Positions 1 through 9,418 of a stretch of DNA of 64,000 nt are shown in pieces (the stretch's first letter is position 1; each line of letters begins with the position of its first letter). Under the pieces are notes generated by a model. It saw only the letters and a program-made list of their open reading frames with translations. It was not told where the DNA came from and ran no database searches. The translations under genes and the position numbers were made by a program. The DNA is taken from the NCBI GenBank assembly GCA_040756375.1, contig JBFLZC010000007.1:130410-194409 (forward strand), read 5' to 3'. The stretch comes from VGSG01 sp040756375 (lineage in GTDB: Bacteria; Desulfobacterota; Desulfomonilia; Desulfomonilales; Desulfomonilaceae).

Positions 1-624
1 CATTCGTCGCAACCTGCAAAAGCAATCTTAGGCACACCTTCCCGCTAGTTAGGTGGAATGATTATCCAGCCTGAGACCCGGGAATAGAACAGCTTGGCTT
101 GTTGGCGCCACTGCTGGCTTGTCCAGCAGTGCAAACACATTCGCACGCTGGGCAACCGAGCAGTAGCACATCATATACGTCACCGAACTCGCGAAACGGA
201 CGCGCAACAGCAGTGTGGTTTCTAACAGGCGATACGAAATTGCTGTCCAAAGGGCAAGACCAAGCATCTCTGTAGGGGCAGACCCGCGAGTCTGCCCGCT
301 CTAAGGGCGCACACGCGGGTGCGCCCCTACCAGGGCCACGTTACTTCCTTGAACGCGAAATGGTATGAGATCGACAAGGAATTTTGGAATCACGGCATGA
401 ATAGCGATTTCCGCGGGTTGGGCATCTCTGTTTGTATGTTGTCACGTAACACTTGACACTTTACATCGAGCAATGTATGGTCGTCGCGGCGGGATGGGGA
501 TTTCCTAACGAAGGTCCGACGGCCTTGCGTCGTCCGAAGTGAAGGACATCCCCAGCGATAGCCCGCCAGGGAGTCACTTACATGAAAGCGTCGCAGCGTC
601 ATTCCTCATCGAAGGAGGTTCGCA
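1..624. other. Intergenic region with repeat copies
   Basis: No gene is supported here; the short open frames lack ribosome-binding sites and recognisable protein. It contains a partial copy of the 'cactgctggcttgtccagc' repeat (about 105-131, also seen at 29.27 kb) and a GTAGGGGC-type inverted element at 272-330. It ends with the ribosome-binding site of the FAD oxidoreductase gene (AAGGAGG at 612-618). Confidence 0.6.
272..330. repeat. GTAGGGGC/GCCCCTAC inverted element
   Basis: The element begins GTAGGGGC and ends GCCCCTAC, with two internal hairpins (one around GACCCGCG/GTCTGC, one around GGGCGC/GCGCCC). The segment 281-370 is also similar to 62790-62878, including downstream sequence ending GCGAAAT. 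Related hairpins occur at 9209-9238 and 25813-25902. Confidence 0.75.
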
Positions 625-2268
625 ATGTCTTCATTTAGCTTCAATCCGATGAATAGGAGGGTTTTCCTTAAGGCCTCTGCGTTGTGGGCCACCGCGGCAG
701 CGCTCAACGTTCCGGCGCTAACGCCTGCCGCTGCTCAGCGCCCGAAGGAAGGGGAATACGACGCGATTGTCATCGGCGCGGGGCTGGGAGGCTTGGCCTT
801 TGCCGGGTACATGGCAAAGCAGGGTTTCAAGGTCCTGGTGCTGGAGCACCATGATGTTCCGGGAGGGTACGCCACCACCTTTACGCGAGATCGGGGCCGT
901 TTCACATTCGATGTGTCTCTCCATCAGACTGCGCTGGGAGGCGCGGGAAAAGCGATCTTGACGGACCTGGAGGTGCTCAAGAAGGTCCGCTTCTACAAGT
1001 GCCGTGAACTGTTCCGGGTCCTTGGCACAGGGTTGGACATCGCCTGCCCTGGGGGCGATCCAAAAGCCATCGAGCAGATCCTTATAGAGAAGTTCCCGCA
1101 GGAGAAAAAGGCGGTTCAGGCTTTCATGGCAGACGCAGTAGGAGTGAGCGAAGAAACGGAGAAGCTCTTCGAGGAAGGAGCGTTGACCACATTCAAGAAA
1201 GCGCTATTCCCGTTGCGTTTCCCGCGCTTGTGGGCAGCAAGAAAAAAGACCCTGGCCGATTACCTGAATGAATACACTACCAATCCTTCGCTGAGATCGG
1301 TGATGTCGGTCTTCTGCGGATATTACGGGCTCCCTCCGAGCAAACTTTCAGGCTTCTATTACATGACCGCGACCGGTGGGTATTTTCGGTACGGCGGCTC
1401 CTATCCTGCAGGCGGCTCCCAGGCAATCAGCAACGCTATTACTGAGCTTATTGAATCCAAGGGCGGCCAGGTTCGGTTCGGCACGCGGGTCGCTCAGGTG
1501 CTCAGCAAGGACGGCCGCGCAATCGGCGTCAAGACATCCGAAGGGGAGTCCCTGTCAGCCAAAGCAGTGGCTGCCAACTGCAGCGTCGTGAGGCTCTTCT
1601 CGGACATGCTTCCTGGTGCGGCAGTGCCCGCTGACTATCGGCAGAGGCTCGGTGCTCTCAAGCCCAGTGTTTCGTCCTTTCAGGTGTGGCTTGGGTTGAA
1701 CAAGGACATCACGAGCATTGTCAAAGATTCTCACATCTTCCTGCAAGGCGAACAAGACCCTGAAAAGGCCCATCAATATTGTCTTGAAGGTCGGGCCGAT
1801 AAGAGCAATATCGGGGTGTGTATCTACAATAACATCGCAAAAGAGCTCTCACCGCCCGGAACTTCGACCCTGAGCATAACCTTTGTGTGTGGTTACGAGC
1901 CCTGGAAGCAGTTCGAGAAGGATTATTTTGTCGGAAAGAAGACAGCTTACCACGCGAAAAAGAAGGAAATTACCGAAACGCTTATCCGACGCGTTGAAGA
2001 GCAATTGATTCCCGGGCTTAAAAGCATGATCGCGGTGCAGGAATCAGCCACACCCCTGACGAATGTCCGTTACACCTTGAACACGGCCGGCGCGATATAC
2101 GGTCTGGAACAGAGTATGGATAATTCCTTCATGACTCGGATCTCCAACCGCACGCCCATTAAGGGACTGTACTTGTCCAGCGCGTGGGGCGATCCCGGCG
2201 GCGGGTATACGGCCGTGCTACTCGCAGGAAAGAGAGCCTTCGGGCTGCTTATGGAAGATTGGGCGTGA
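625..2268 (+). CDS. Tat-exported FAD-dependent oxidoreductase (CrtI/phytoene desaturase-like)
   Basis: A 547-residue flavoprotein. The N-terminus carries a twin-arginine signal (R11-R12-VFLKAS followed by an alanine-rich hydrophobic stretch to about residue 37), so it should be folded with its cofactor in the cytoplasm and exported. The dinucleotide-binding GAGLGG at residues 51-56, the VPGGYATTF segment around residue 80 and the C-terminal GLYLSSAWGDPGGG segment are typical of the phytoene desaturase/carotene isomerase/retinol saturase superfamily, which oxidises or isomerises hydrophobic polyenes. Start: ATG with AAGGAGG seven bases upstream. It stands alone and converges on the M16 protease gene, 27 bases away. 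No carotenoid genes are nearby, so the substrate is unknown. The family call is secure; the reaction is not. Confidence 0.85.
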   Translation: MSSFSFNPMNRRVFLKASALWATAAALNVPALTPAAAQRPKEGEYDAIVIGAGLGGLAFAGYMAKQGFKVLVLEHHDVPGGYATTFTRDRGRFTFDVSLHQTALGGAGKAILTDLEVLKKVRFYKCRELFRVLGTGLDIACPGGDPKAIEQILIEKFPQEKKAVQAFMADAVGVSEETEKLFEEGALTTFKKALFPLRFPRLWAARKKTLADYLNEYTTNPSLRSVMSVFCGYYGLPPSKLSGFYYMTATGGYFRYGGSYPAGGSQAISNAITELIESKGGQVRFGTRVAQVLSKDGRAIGVKTSEGESLSAKAVAANCSVVRLFSDMLPGAAVPADYRQRLGALKPSVSSFQVWLGLNKDITSIVKDSHIFLQGEQDPEKAHQYCLEGRADKSNIGVCIYNNIAKELSPPGTSTLSITFVCGYEPWKQFEKDYFVGKKTAYHAKKKEITETLIRRVEEQLIPGLKSMIAVQESATPLTNVRYTLNTAGAIYGLEQSMDNSFMTRISNRTPIKGLYLSSAWGDPGGGYTAVLLAGKRAFGLLMEDWA

Positions 2269-2295
2269 CGGGAGAATTTAGCCGGCGAGCCATGC

Positions 2296-3576
2296 TCACC
2301 GCTCGAAGATGCGGAAAATCTCGTCAGTCTCGTCTATGGGCCCCAGAGCCACCAGCGAGCAGCGCCCTGGGCTGAAGAGCTGCCTGGCGGTATCAGCCAG
2401 TTTCTTGGGAGTTACTCGTTCAAGCGCACCGATGATCTCGTCTACGGTGATGTACCGGCCGAAATATAATTCGCTCTTCGCGAGGCGGTGCATACGCGAG
2501 TCGGAAGACTCCATTGACAGGATTATGTTACCCCGCATCTGATTCTTTGCCGTGCGAATTTCCTGTTCGGTTAAGCTTCCCGCGAGATCTGTGGTTTCCT
2601 TCTTGAGTATGGTGAGGAGCTCTTCGACTCTGCCGGGATCGCATCCCGCGTATACAACGAAGATTCCCGTGTCCGAAACCGAAGAGAGGTATGAATAGAT
2701 CGAATAGGCCAGTGCTTTCTTTTCGCGCACTTCCTGGAAGAGCCGGGAACTCATACCGCCGCCCAGTATTGTGTTCAGGATGTGTCCTGCATGGCGTTTC
2801 TCGTCTACTGCGCTGGGACCTTCCAGTCCCAAGCATACATGCACCTGCTCTAGGTCACGAGCGATTACTTGGCTCGACGGCTCGACCGCCGGCTTTGGGT
2901 GGCTGTTCCGTGCTGGGCCTTGTGGCAGGCTCCCCATGTGCTTCTCGATCAGCTCTACGAATCTGTCGTGGTTCACACGCCCGGCCGCACACACAACGGT
3001 CTCAGCGGGAGAGTACGCCGAGTCCTTGAAAGTGATGATCGAGTCTCGTCCCATGGAGAGAACCGTGGGTATAGTTCCCAGTACGGGTTGACCCAAGGGA
3101 CTTCCCTGCCAGAGACGATTACCGAGGATCTCGTGCACCAGCTCTTCGGGCGAGTCTTCGAGCTGGTTGATCTCCTGGCAGATCACCTGCTTCTCACGGT
3201 CGATCTCTTCTTCAGGGAAGCTTGAATTGATGAAAAGGTCGCTGAGCAGGTCTACAGCCAGCTCCAAATCCTCACCCAACACCTTGCCGTAAAACGCGGT
3301 CAGTTCCTTGCTGGTGAACGCGTTGAGAATCCCCCCAACTGAGTCCATTTCCCTGGCGATGTCGAACGCGGATCGCCGTTGGGTCCCTTTGAACAGCATG
3401 TGCTCGATGAAATGACAGATACCGTTGAGCGCGGGCTGTTCAAACCGCGAGCCGCACCGAACCCAGATCCCCATAGAAACGGATTTCATATGGGGAACTT
3501 CCTCGGTGATCACCCGAAGATCGTTATCGAGTACGGTTTTGCGGTAGGTATTAGTTTCTTCGTACCTGGTGTGCAA
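2296..3576 (-). CDS. M16 family zinc metallopeptidase (processing-peptidase-like)
   Basis: A 426-residue protein with the inverted zinc motif HFIEH (H55, E58, H59) and the third ligand E135, 76 residues further on (family rule HxxEH-x74-76-E). The second M16 domain contains the conserved GGGMSSRLFQEVREK segment. Bacterial members of this clade lie just after pnp, as here, and are presumed to degrade small proteins or peptides. Start choice: the open frame extends 92 bases into pnp, with residues that do not look like protein. The first plausible start after the pnp stop is TTG at 3576, which gives the family's usual length of 415-430. The ribosome-binding site is weak, so the start is uncertain. 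Probably co-transcribed with rpsO-pnp. Confidence 0.88.
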   Translation of the reverse strand: MHTRYEETNTYRKTVLDNDLRVITEEVPHMKSVSMGIWVRCGSRFEQPALNGICHFIEHMLFKGTQRRSAFDIAREMDSVGGILNAFTSKELTAFYGKVLGEDLELAVDLLSDLFINSSFPEEEIDREKQVICQEINQLEDSPEELVHEILGNRLWQGSPLGQPVLGTIPTVLSMGRDSIITFKDSAYSPAETVVCAAGRVNHDRFVELIEKHMGSLPQGPARNSHPKPAVEPSSQVIARDLEQVHVCLGLEGPSAVDEKRHAGHILNTILGGGMSSRLFQEVREKKALAYSIYSYLSSVSDTGIFVVYAGCDPGRVEELLTILKKETTDLAGSLTEQEIRTAKNQMRGNIILSMESSDSRMHRLAKSELYFGRYITVDEIIGALERVTPKKLADTARQLFSPGRCSLVALGPIDETDEIFRIFER

Positions 3577-3598
3577 GGGAAGTCCACAATTTGAATGA

Positions 3599-5689
3599 CT
3601 ACTCGTCGGGCGTCTTTCCGATGGCATCCTTCCGGGAAAGCTTGATCTTGCCCTGCGCGTCGATACCGATGACTTTGACGGGGAAGACATCCCCTTCGTT
3701 CACCACGTCCGTTACTTTACGGACCCGCTCCGGCGCGAGCTGCGATATGTGCACCAGACCGTCAGTGCCGGGAAAGATCTCTACGAATGCGCCAAAGTCG
3801 GTCACCTTTCTGACCACCCCGCTGTAGATCCTGCCCACCTCAGCTTCTTGGGTCAATTGTTTGATGACCTTGCGGGCTTCTTCCGCACCTCGGACATCCA
3901 CAGCTGCAATGACCACTTTACCGGTATCGTCCACGTCGATCTTGGTATTGGTCTCTTCTTGTATGGCTCGGATGGTCTTGCCACCAGGGCCGATGATGTC
4001 CCTGATCTTGTCCGGATTCACGTACATGACGAAGATCCTGGGCGCATACGGGGACACATCTTTCCGTGCCTCAGGAAGCGCCTGCATCATGATGTCGAGG
4101 ATGTGCCTGCGCCCCTCCCGTGCCTGGTAAAGGGCCTGAGACATGATTTCTCTCGTTATGCCCGTGACTTTGATGTCCATTTGAAGAGCAGTTATCCCGT
4201 CACGAGTCCCCGCGACCTTCAGATCCATGTCACCGTAATGATCTTCCGCGCCGATGATGTCGGAAAGTATCACGATCCGGTCGCCTTCCTTGAGGAGCCC
4301 CATAGCAATGCCGGCCACCGGCTCCTTGAGCGGCACTCCTGCATCCATCAGAGATAGCGACGAACCGCACACGGTCGCCATGGACGACGAACCGTTCGAT
4401 TCAAGGATCTCTGAAACCACCCGTATGGTGTAAGGGAAGTCTTCGTCACTAGGGAGTAGATACGCCAACGCACGCTCTGCAAGGGCGCCATGGCCTATTT
4501 CTCTGCGGGAGGGCCCGCGCAGGAATTTGACCTCGCCTACGGAAAACGGCGGGAATTTGTAATGGAGCATAAACGATTTGTACTGCTCACCGACGAGCGC
4601 TTCCACCTTCTGCTCGTCGGCGGACGTACCCAGCGTAACGATGACCAGGGCCTGAGTTTCACCACGAGTGAACAGAGCGCTCCCGTGCGTACGCGGCAAT
4701 ACGCCTGCCTCACACGATACGTCCCGGACTTCCGCGAAAGTACGACCTCCGATCCGCACGTTCTTTTCAAGGATCATGCGCCGGAGGTATTCCCCTTCAA
4801 CGTGCTCCAGGTAGCCCAGGACCTCCCGACGCCGTAGGTCACCCTCTTCGCCCAGCGATTCTAGGATGCTGTGATAGATGCGTTCCAGCGTATCCTGGCG
4901 CTCCAGCTTCGGGTGGATATCCATAGCCTTCTCCACCTCGCCTCCCCAATCTCTTCGGATTCGATCGAGGAGTTCCGCGTCTTCCACCGGTGAAGGGACC
5001 TCTCTCTTGGGTTTGCCCACTTCCTGACGGAGCTTGTCCTGCGCATCCAGGATCTTGTCGATTTCAGCCTGGGCTAGAAAAATCGTCTCCAGGATGGTTT
5101 CTTCAGGAACGCGATCCGCGCCCCCTTCGACCATCACGATGCCTTGGCGCCCTGCTACAACGATTATGTTGAGATCGGAGTAGGCGTCTTCTATGGCGGA
5201 GGGGTTCACCACCAGGTTCCCGTCGACGCGTCCCACTCGCACCGCGCCTATGGGACCTTCAAACGGGATATCCGATACGTGGAGCGCTGTTGAGGCTGCA
5301 TTTATCGCGAGGATGTCCGGGTCGTTCTCTCCGTCTGACGAGAGGACCGTGGCAATGATCTGAGTCTCTGCCTTGAATCCCTTTGGAAAGAGCGGCCGAA
5401 TCGGTCGATCGATGAAGCGAGCGGTAAGGATCTCCTTTTCAGTAGGTTTTCCTTCCCTCTTAAAAAAACCGCCGGGTATTCGCCCGGCAGCGTAGGTCAT
5501 CTCCAGGTAATCAACTGTGAGGGGGAAGAAGTCAATTCCTTCTCGCCCGTGTTTTTCCGATACTGCGGTGCATAAGACCAAGGTCTCTCCGCACCTTATG
5601 AGACAAGCGCCTGAAGCTTGTTTTGCCAGGCGCCCGGTCTCCAACGCGATTTGTTTCCCCGAAACATCAGCAAAGGCTTTATATTCCAT
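3599..5689 (-). CDS. pnp: Polyribonucleotide nucleotidyltransferase (PNPase)
   Basis: A 696-residue phosphorolytic 3'-5' exoribonuclease that degrades RNA with phosphate and can add tails in reverse. Domains in order: first RNase PH core (about 10-140), helical linker, second RNase PH core (about 320-500) with the GDMDLKVAGT active-site segment, KH domain with IIGPGGKTIRAIQ (about 560), and S1 domain with GAFVEIFPGTDGLVHIS (about 640). Length and order match the family. Start: ATG preceded by AGAGGAT. It lies 69 bases after rpsO, the conserved rpsO-pnp arrangement. In other bacteria the rpsO-pnp transcript is processed by RNase III and pnp is self-regulated; no such hairpin was established here. 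Confidence 0.98.
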   Translation of the reverse strand: MEYKAFADVSGKQIALETGRLAKQASGACLIRCGETLVLCTAVSEKHGREGIDFFPLTVDYLEMTYAAGRIPGGFFKREGKPTEKEILTARFIDRPIRPLFPKGFKAETQIIATVLSSDGENDPDILAINAASTALHVSDIPFEGPIGAVRVGRVDGNLVVNPSAIEDAYSDLNIIVVAGRQGIVMVEGGADRVPEETILETIFLAQAEIDKILDAQDKLRQEVGKPKREVPSPVEDAELLDRIRRDWGGEVEKAMDIHPKLERQDTLERIYHSILESLGEEGDLRRREVLGYLEHVEGEYLRRMILEKNVRIGGRTFAEVRDVSCEAGVLPRTHGSALFTRGETQALVIVTLGTSADEQKVEALVGEQYKSFMLHYKFPPFSVGEVKFLRGPSRREIGHGALAERALAYLLPSDEDFPYTIRVVSEILESNGSSSMATVCGSSLSLMDAGVPLKEPVAGIAMGLLKEGDRIVILSDIIGAEDHYGDMDLKVAGTRDGITALQMDIKVTGITREIMSQALYQAREGRRHILDIMMQALPEARKDVSPYAPRIFVMYVNPDKIRDIIGPGGKTIRAIQEETNTKIDVDDTGKVVIAAVDVRGAEEARKVIKQLTQEAEVGRIYSGVVRKVTDFGAFVEIFPGTDGLVHISQLAPERVRKVTDVVNEGDVFPVKVIGIDAQGKIKLSRKDAIGKTPDE

Positions 5690-5758
5690 CGTATTGGGAA
5701 TCCTCTTCTGTCAATTCTGAAAAGCAGACAGGTGGAGAGCAAATTTCCGGAATAAGGT

Positions 5759-6025
5759 TTACTTCCTGATTCCGAGCTCGCCTATGATCTTCTTGTACCG
5801 ATCCACGCTCTTTGATTTCAGATAGTCCAACAAGCGGCGGCGCTGGCCCACGAGCTTTAGGAGTCCTCTGCGTGAGTGATGGTCTTTCTTGTGAACCTTG
5901 AAGTGCTCGGTCAAGTAAGAAATCCGCTCGCTCAGGAGCGCGATCTGAACTTCCGGCGAGCCTGTGTCGCTCTCGTGCAGTCTGTGTTTCTCAATAATGG
6001 TTCTTTTCTGGTCAGCCTCGAACAT
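5759..6025 (-). CDS. rpsO: 30S ribosomal protein S15
   Basis: An 88-residue S15, the primary 16S rRNA-binding protein of the small-subunit platform. The family signature is intact (SDTGSPEVQIALLSERI and HSRRGLLKLVGQRRRLLDYL). Start: ATG with GAGGAGG about nine bases upstream. First gene of the rpsO-pnp-M16 cluster. Confidence 0.98.
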   Translation of the reverse strand: MFEADQKRTIIEKHRLHESDTGSPEVQIALLSERISYLTEHFKVHKKDHHSRRGLLKLVGQRRRLLDYLKSKSVDRYKKIIGELGIRK

Positions 6026-6583
6026 CGTACGTAAACTTCCTCCTCATGATACGCGCACAACGCGATCTAGATTTCATACCATACGGTATCCTCGAAGTAA
6101 AGGCAACCGCAGGGCTGTTTTTTGTCGCGCCGAGCCAACGGTTCGCAGGGACGTAAGGGCGCAAGCTTTTCGGGCGCAATGAATTGCGCCCCTACTGAGG
6201 TTGCTCCGCCGTCAATGCAGCATTCCCCTTGAAAATCGGCGGAAAACCGACCCATGAGCGGGGTTTGAGTTTTCCCGTCACTTACGCTATGATAATTTTT
6301 CAGTAGGACGAAGAATCTCCACGAGATCCAGCTTCAGGAAGCGCAGGTGATTCGCCTTCTTTAGGAAGCCTCCCATCTTCCCAACCGTTCTTGCCCTCTC
6401 GACCGGGCCGGTTCTTGCGTGCCGACCGGGCGCAGAACTGGTGCCGTTTTACGCCTGCACAGAAGCAATAGCCGCCAGTTATCTCTTCTTTCGATATCAT
6501 CACATCCATGCCGAGCAAGGCCTTTGCCAAAGCATGATGAATGGCCGAATTCGCGGGAGTAGCATCTTAGGAAGGAGACACAA
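6026..6583. other. Intergenic region between divergent rpsO and the FAD/Fe-S dehydrogenase gene
   Basis: Contains the candidate rpsO promoter, a GGGCGCAA...TTGCGCCC hairpin repeat at about 6150-6195 related to one at 42.9 kb, and the sequence TTACGCTATG near 6283 that recurs near 15522. A 76-codon open frame (6300-6530, minus) has a Cys-x-Cys...Phe-Cys arrangement but no ribosome-binding site; not called. Confidence 0.5.
6073..6101 (-). promoter_or_regulatory. Candidate sigma70-type promoter for rpsO-pnp
   Basis: Reading the minus strand, TTTACT (6096-6101), a 17-base spacer and TATGAA (6073-6078) lie about 50 bases upstream of the rpsO start. Both hexamers match consensus at four of six positions and the spacing is ideal. 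The site overlaps a short palindrome (ACCATACGGTAT). Moderate to weak support. Confidence 0.35.
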
Positions 6584-9172
6584 ATGGACCTATTCGCAAA
6601 GCTGACCGAGATCGCCGGTCCGGGAAACATCAGCACCTCGGCAGTCGATTGCCTTGCCTATTCCAGAGATATGTCCGTGCACTGGGGCACTCCGGACGCG
6701 GTGGTCTTTGCCACGGACACGGAACAGGTGAGCAAGCTGGTGGCTCTGGCAAACCGGGAAAGGATCCCTGTGACAGCCAGAGGCACGGGATCGTCGGTCA
6801 CCGGTGCGGCTCTCGCGCCGAAGGGCGGAATACTGCTGGATTTCACCAGGCTGAATAAGATTAAGGAGATCAATCGCGCCGACGGTTACGCGGTCATAGA
6901 ACCCGGGGTCATTTGCAACGCGCTCAACGCGAAATTGGCGCCGACGCATTTCTTCCCACCGGATCCAGGCAGCGCGGCAATTTGCACCATCGGCGGAATG
7001 ATCGCCACCAACGCCAGCGGGGTCAGGGCAGCCAAGTACGGCACCACCAAAGATTATGTCAAAGCTCTCACCGTTGTGCTTGCTGACGGAAGGGTCATTC
7101 GGACCGGTGACGTCGCGCCCAAGAGTTCTGCGGGCTACGATCTGACGCATCTGTTCTCAAGTTCAGAAGGGACCTTGGGCATTATCACCGAAGCGGTGGT
7201 GAAGATCCTCCCCATGCCCGAATACGAAGCCTTCTCAAAAGCTTCGTTCCCCGATGTGGACACCGCTGCCAAAGCAGTGGAGAAGATCTTCACTTCGGGC
7301 ATCGAGCTTGCCACGTGCGAAATCCTCGACAGCGTGAGCCTTCAGGTTGCACGGGATGCGCTCAAGATGGATATTCCCCCGAACGTTAATTGTCAGCTCT
7401 TCATGGCGCTTGACGGCCCTAAGAGCGCGGTGCAGGACCAGATCAAGCAAATCGACGAGATTTGCAAGTCAGTGGGAGGCATGGAGAATCTTTGGTCTGA
7501 CAATCCCGCGGAAAAGGCCAAGCTCTTCGCGGCCCGTGGGGGACTGGTGCCGGCCATGAGCCGACTCAAGCCCGTCCATCGACTGGTTCCGCTCGTGGAA
7601 GACCTGGGAGTGCCCATAAGCCGTATCCCGGCAACCATCGCGGAAATCCAGAAGATCGGAAAGAAATATGGGTTCCCGGTAGCCACTTTCGGGCATATCG
7701 GTGATGGAAACCTCCACGCCACCTTCATCATGAACCCAACAGACCCCGAACATTGGAAACAGGTCAAATCCATTGCGCTCGAATTCATAGACATGACGTT
7801 GCGTCAGGAAGGGACGGTTTCAGCGGAACACGGGATCGGTATGGCCAAATCCCCGTACATCGGTAGGCAACTTGGTGAATCACTCGCAGTGATGAAGGAA
7901 ATTAAGAAATCCCTGGACCCCAACAACATCCTTAATCCGGGGAAGATGGGGTTTGACGACGCGATACAGGACATTTTGGACGAAAGCAGTTTTGAACAAT
8001 TCGTTCGCGAACCGGATAAGCTGGATCGGTTCCCGGAAGACGTGGCGCCGGAAATCGTCGCGTGCATTCAGTGCGGGTTCTGCCGAGCCGGCTGCCCCAC
8101 CTTTGCTGAGAGCACCCTTGAATCACTCAACGCGAAGGGCCGTGTGACCTTGGCGTACAACATGCTCCTCGGCCGACTGGAACCTTCGGAAGATCTGGCC
8201 AAACGGCTGTACCAGTGTATGCTCTGTCTGAACTGCAAGTCTGTGTGCCCGGCGCAGGTGAACGTTGCGGACATCGTTCGGAACGCCCGCCAGAAGCTCG
8301 TAGAGAAAGGGTTCCTCCCGGAAGGCTTCAAAGTGGCTCTGGCCGCGATGATTGACGCGGCCAACCCCCTCCTTGCCTCACCGGAGAAGCGAACGGACAG
8401 TTATCTTCCAGGGTACAAGAAGGCCGTTCCAGGCCAAACCGAAGCCATGCTCCATCTCGGATGCGTCGCGAGCTTCCAGGATGTGAAGATAATCCCGTCG
8501 TTCATGAAAATCCTGGATAAAGCAGGGATCGATTACGGAGCGATCGGCGAAGAAGAAACCTGCTGCGGGTACCTGGCTTATCTGGTCGGCGACATGAAGA
8601 CCTTCAAGAAGGCTATGGAGATGTATCTGGAGCGCGTGGGCAAGTACAAGCCCAAACAACTGATCACCACGTGTGCGGGCTGCCTCAAGACCTTCCGGGA
8701 TCTCTACCCGAAGTATGGCAACAACGGGAAGCTGGAAGTGCTCCACGGCGTGGAATTGATGGAAAAGCTCATTGGGGAAGGCAAGCTCCCGTTCGATCAG
8801 CAAGCGCCGGCCATGAAGGTCGTTTACCACGACCCATGCGATATCGGACGCCACATGGGCGTGTACGAGCCTCCCCGAAACGTGATCAAAGCCATACCCG
8901 GAGTAGAGCTGCTGGAATTCCCGCTGAACCGCGCTCAAGCCAAGTGCTGCGGCGGCGGTGGCGGCATGAAGGGCTTTGATAACGAGATGGCCGGAGACAT
9001 TGGATACAAGAGGCTCCTTTCCGCGATAGACCTCGGCGCGGAAGCCATTGTTTCCGCGTGCCCGTCGTGCAAAGGCACCTTCAATCAGGCCGCGGCACGA
9101 GCCCGCAGAGAAAAGAAAGGCAAGATCAAAGTCCTGGACATCACCGAGCTGATCGCGCAAAGGCTGGCCTGA
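6584..9172 (+). CDS. FAD-linked oxidase fused to Fe-S/CCG subunit (D-lactate/glycolate dehydrogenase type)
   Basis: An 862-residue fusion of a GlcD-like flavoprotein with a GlcF-like iron-sulfur subunit. Residues about 35-210 are the FAD-binding (VAO/PCMH) domain, including TARGTGSSVTG and the GGMIATNASGVRAAKYG segment. About 215-455 is the C-terminal oxidase domain with GHIGDGNLH and EHGIGMAK. Two 4Fe-4S motifs follow: CIQCGFCRAGCP from C494 and CMLCLNCKSVCP from C545. Two cysteine-rich CCG domains end the protein (CCGYLAY at 660; KCCGGGGG near 788). Such fusions oxidise D-2-hydroxyacids, usually D-lactate, and pass electrons to quinone or an electron-transfer flavoprotein. Start: ATG behind GGAAGGAG. 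No lactate permease or L-lactate genes adjoin, so the substrate is inferred. Confidence 0.9.
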   Translation: MDLFAKLTEIAGPGNISTSAVDCLAYSRDMSVHWGTPDAVVFATDTEQVSKLVALANRERIPVTARGTGSSVTGAALAPKGGILLDFTRLNKIKEINRADGYAVIEPGVICNALNAKLAPTHFFPPDPGSAAICTIGGMIATNASGVRAAKYGTTKDYVKALTVVLADGRVIRTGDVAPKSSAGYDLTHLFSSSEGTLGIITEAVVKILPMPEYEAFSKASFPDVDTAAKAVEKIFTSGIELATCEILDSVSLQVARDALKMDIPPNVNCQLFMALDGPKSAVQDQIKQIDEICKSVGGMENLWSDNPAEKAKLFAARGGLVPAMSRLKPVHRLVPLVEDLGVPISRIPATIAEIQKIGKKYGFPVATFGHIGDGNLHATFIMNPTDPEHWKQVKSIALEFIDMTLRQEGTVSAEHGIGMAKSPYIGRQLGESLAVMKEIKKSLDPNNILNPGKMGFDDAIQDILDESSFEQFVREPDKLDRFPEDVAPEIVACIQCGFCRAGCPTFAESTLESLNAKGRVTLAYNMLLGRLEPSEDLAKRLYQCMLCLNCKSVCPAQVNVADIVRNARQKLVEKGFLPEGFKVALAAMIDAANPLLASPEKRTDSYLPGYKKAVPGQTEAMLHLGCVASFQDVKIIPSFMKILDKAGIDYGAIGEEETCCGYLAYLVGDMKTFKKAMEMYLERVGKYKPKQLITTCAGCLKTFRDLYPKYGNNGKLEVLHGVELMEKLIGEGKLPFDQQAPAMKVVYHDPCDIGRHMGVYEPPRNVIKAIPGVELLEFPLNRAQAKCCGGGGGMKGFDNEMAGDIGYKRLLSAIDLGAEAIVSACPSCKGTFNQAAARARREKKGKIKVLDITELIAQRLA

Positions 9173-9208
9173 TCGGCTGGGGGCCCGCCTATGTGCCGAT
9201 ATTCTTCA

Positions 9209-9238
9209 GTAGGGGCAGACCCGCGCGTCTGCCCCTAC
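9209..9238. repeat. Perfect 12-bp hairpin of the GTAGGGGC family
   Basis: GTAGGGGCAGAC and its exact reverse complement flank a six-base loop. The element lies 36 bases after the stop of the dehydrogenase gene and may also act as a transcript end, although no T-run follows. Confidence 0.8.
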
Positions 9239-9418
9239 CGTGAGGAGTCCTCATCAGGGGAAGATACCGGCGAGCGCTATTCTTGGCGAATAATCTCGAT
9301 TCCCGCTATATGATAAAAACCTAACAGGTCTGGCGCGTGCCTTGCTACCGTGCACCGGGAGAAACCAATCTGTGGGGTAATCATGCTTCTTGCACGTGTT
9401 TCAAGGAGGCAACACGTG

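Noticed and set aside
272..330. Hairpin repeats as a CRISPR array
   Set aside because: Repeats are isolated, of several families and without regular spacing or spacers; no cas genes are in the window.
6300..6530. Possible CDGSH-type iron-sulfur protein remnant on the minus strand
   Set aside because: There is only a loose Cys-x-Cys...Phe-Cys likeness; the CDGSH core residues are missing and no ribosome-binding site precedes it.
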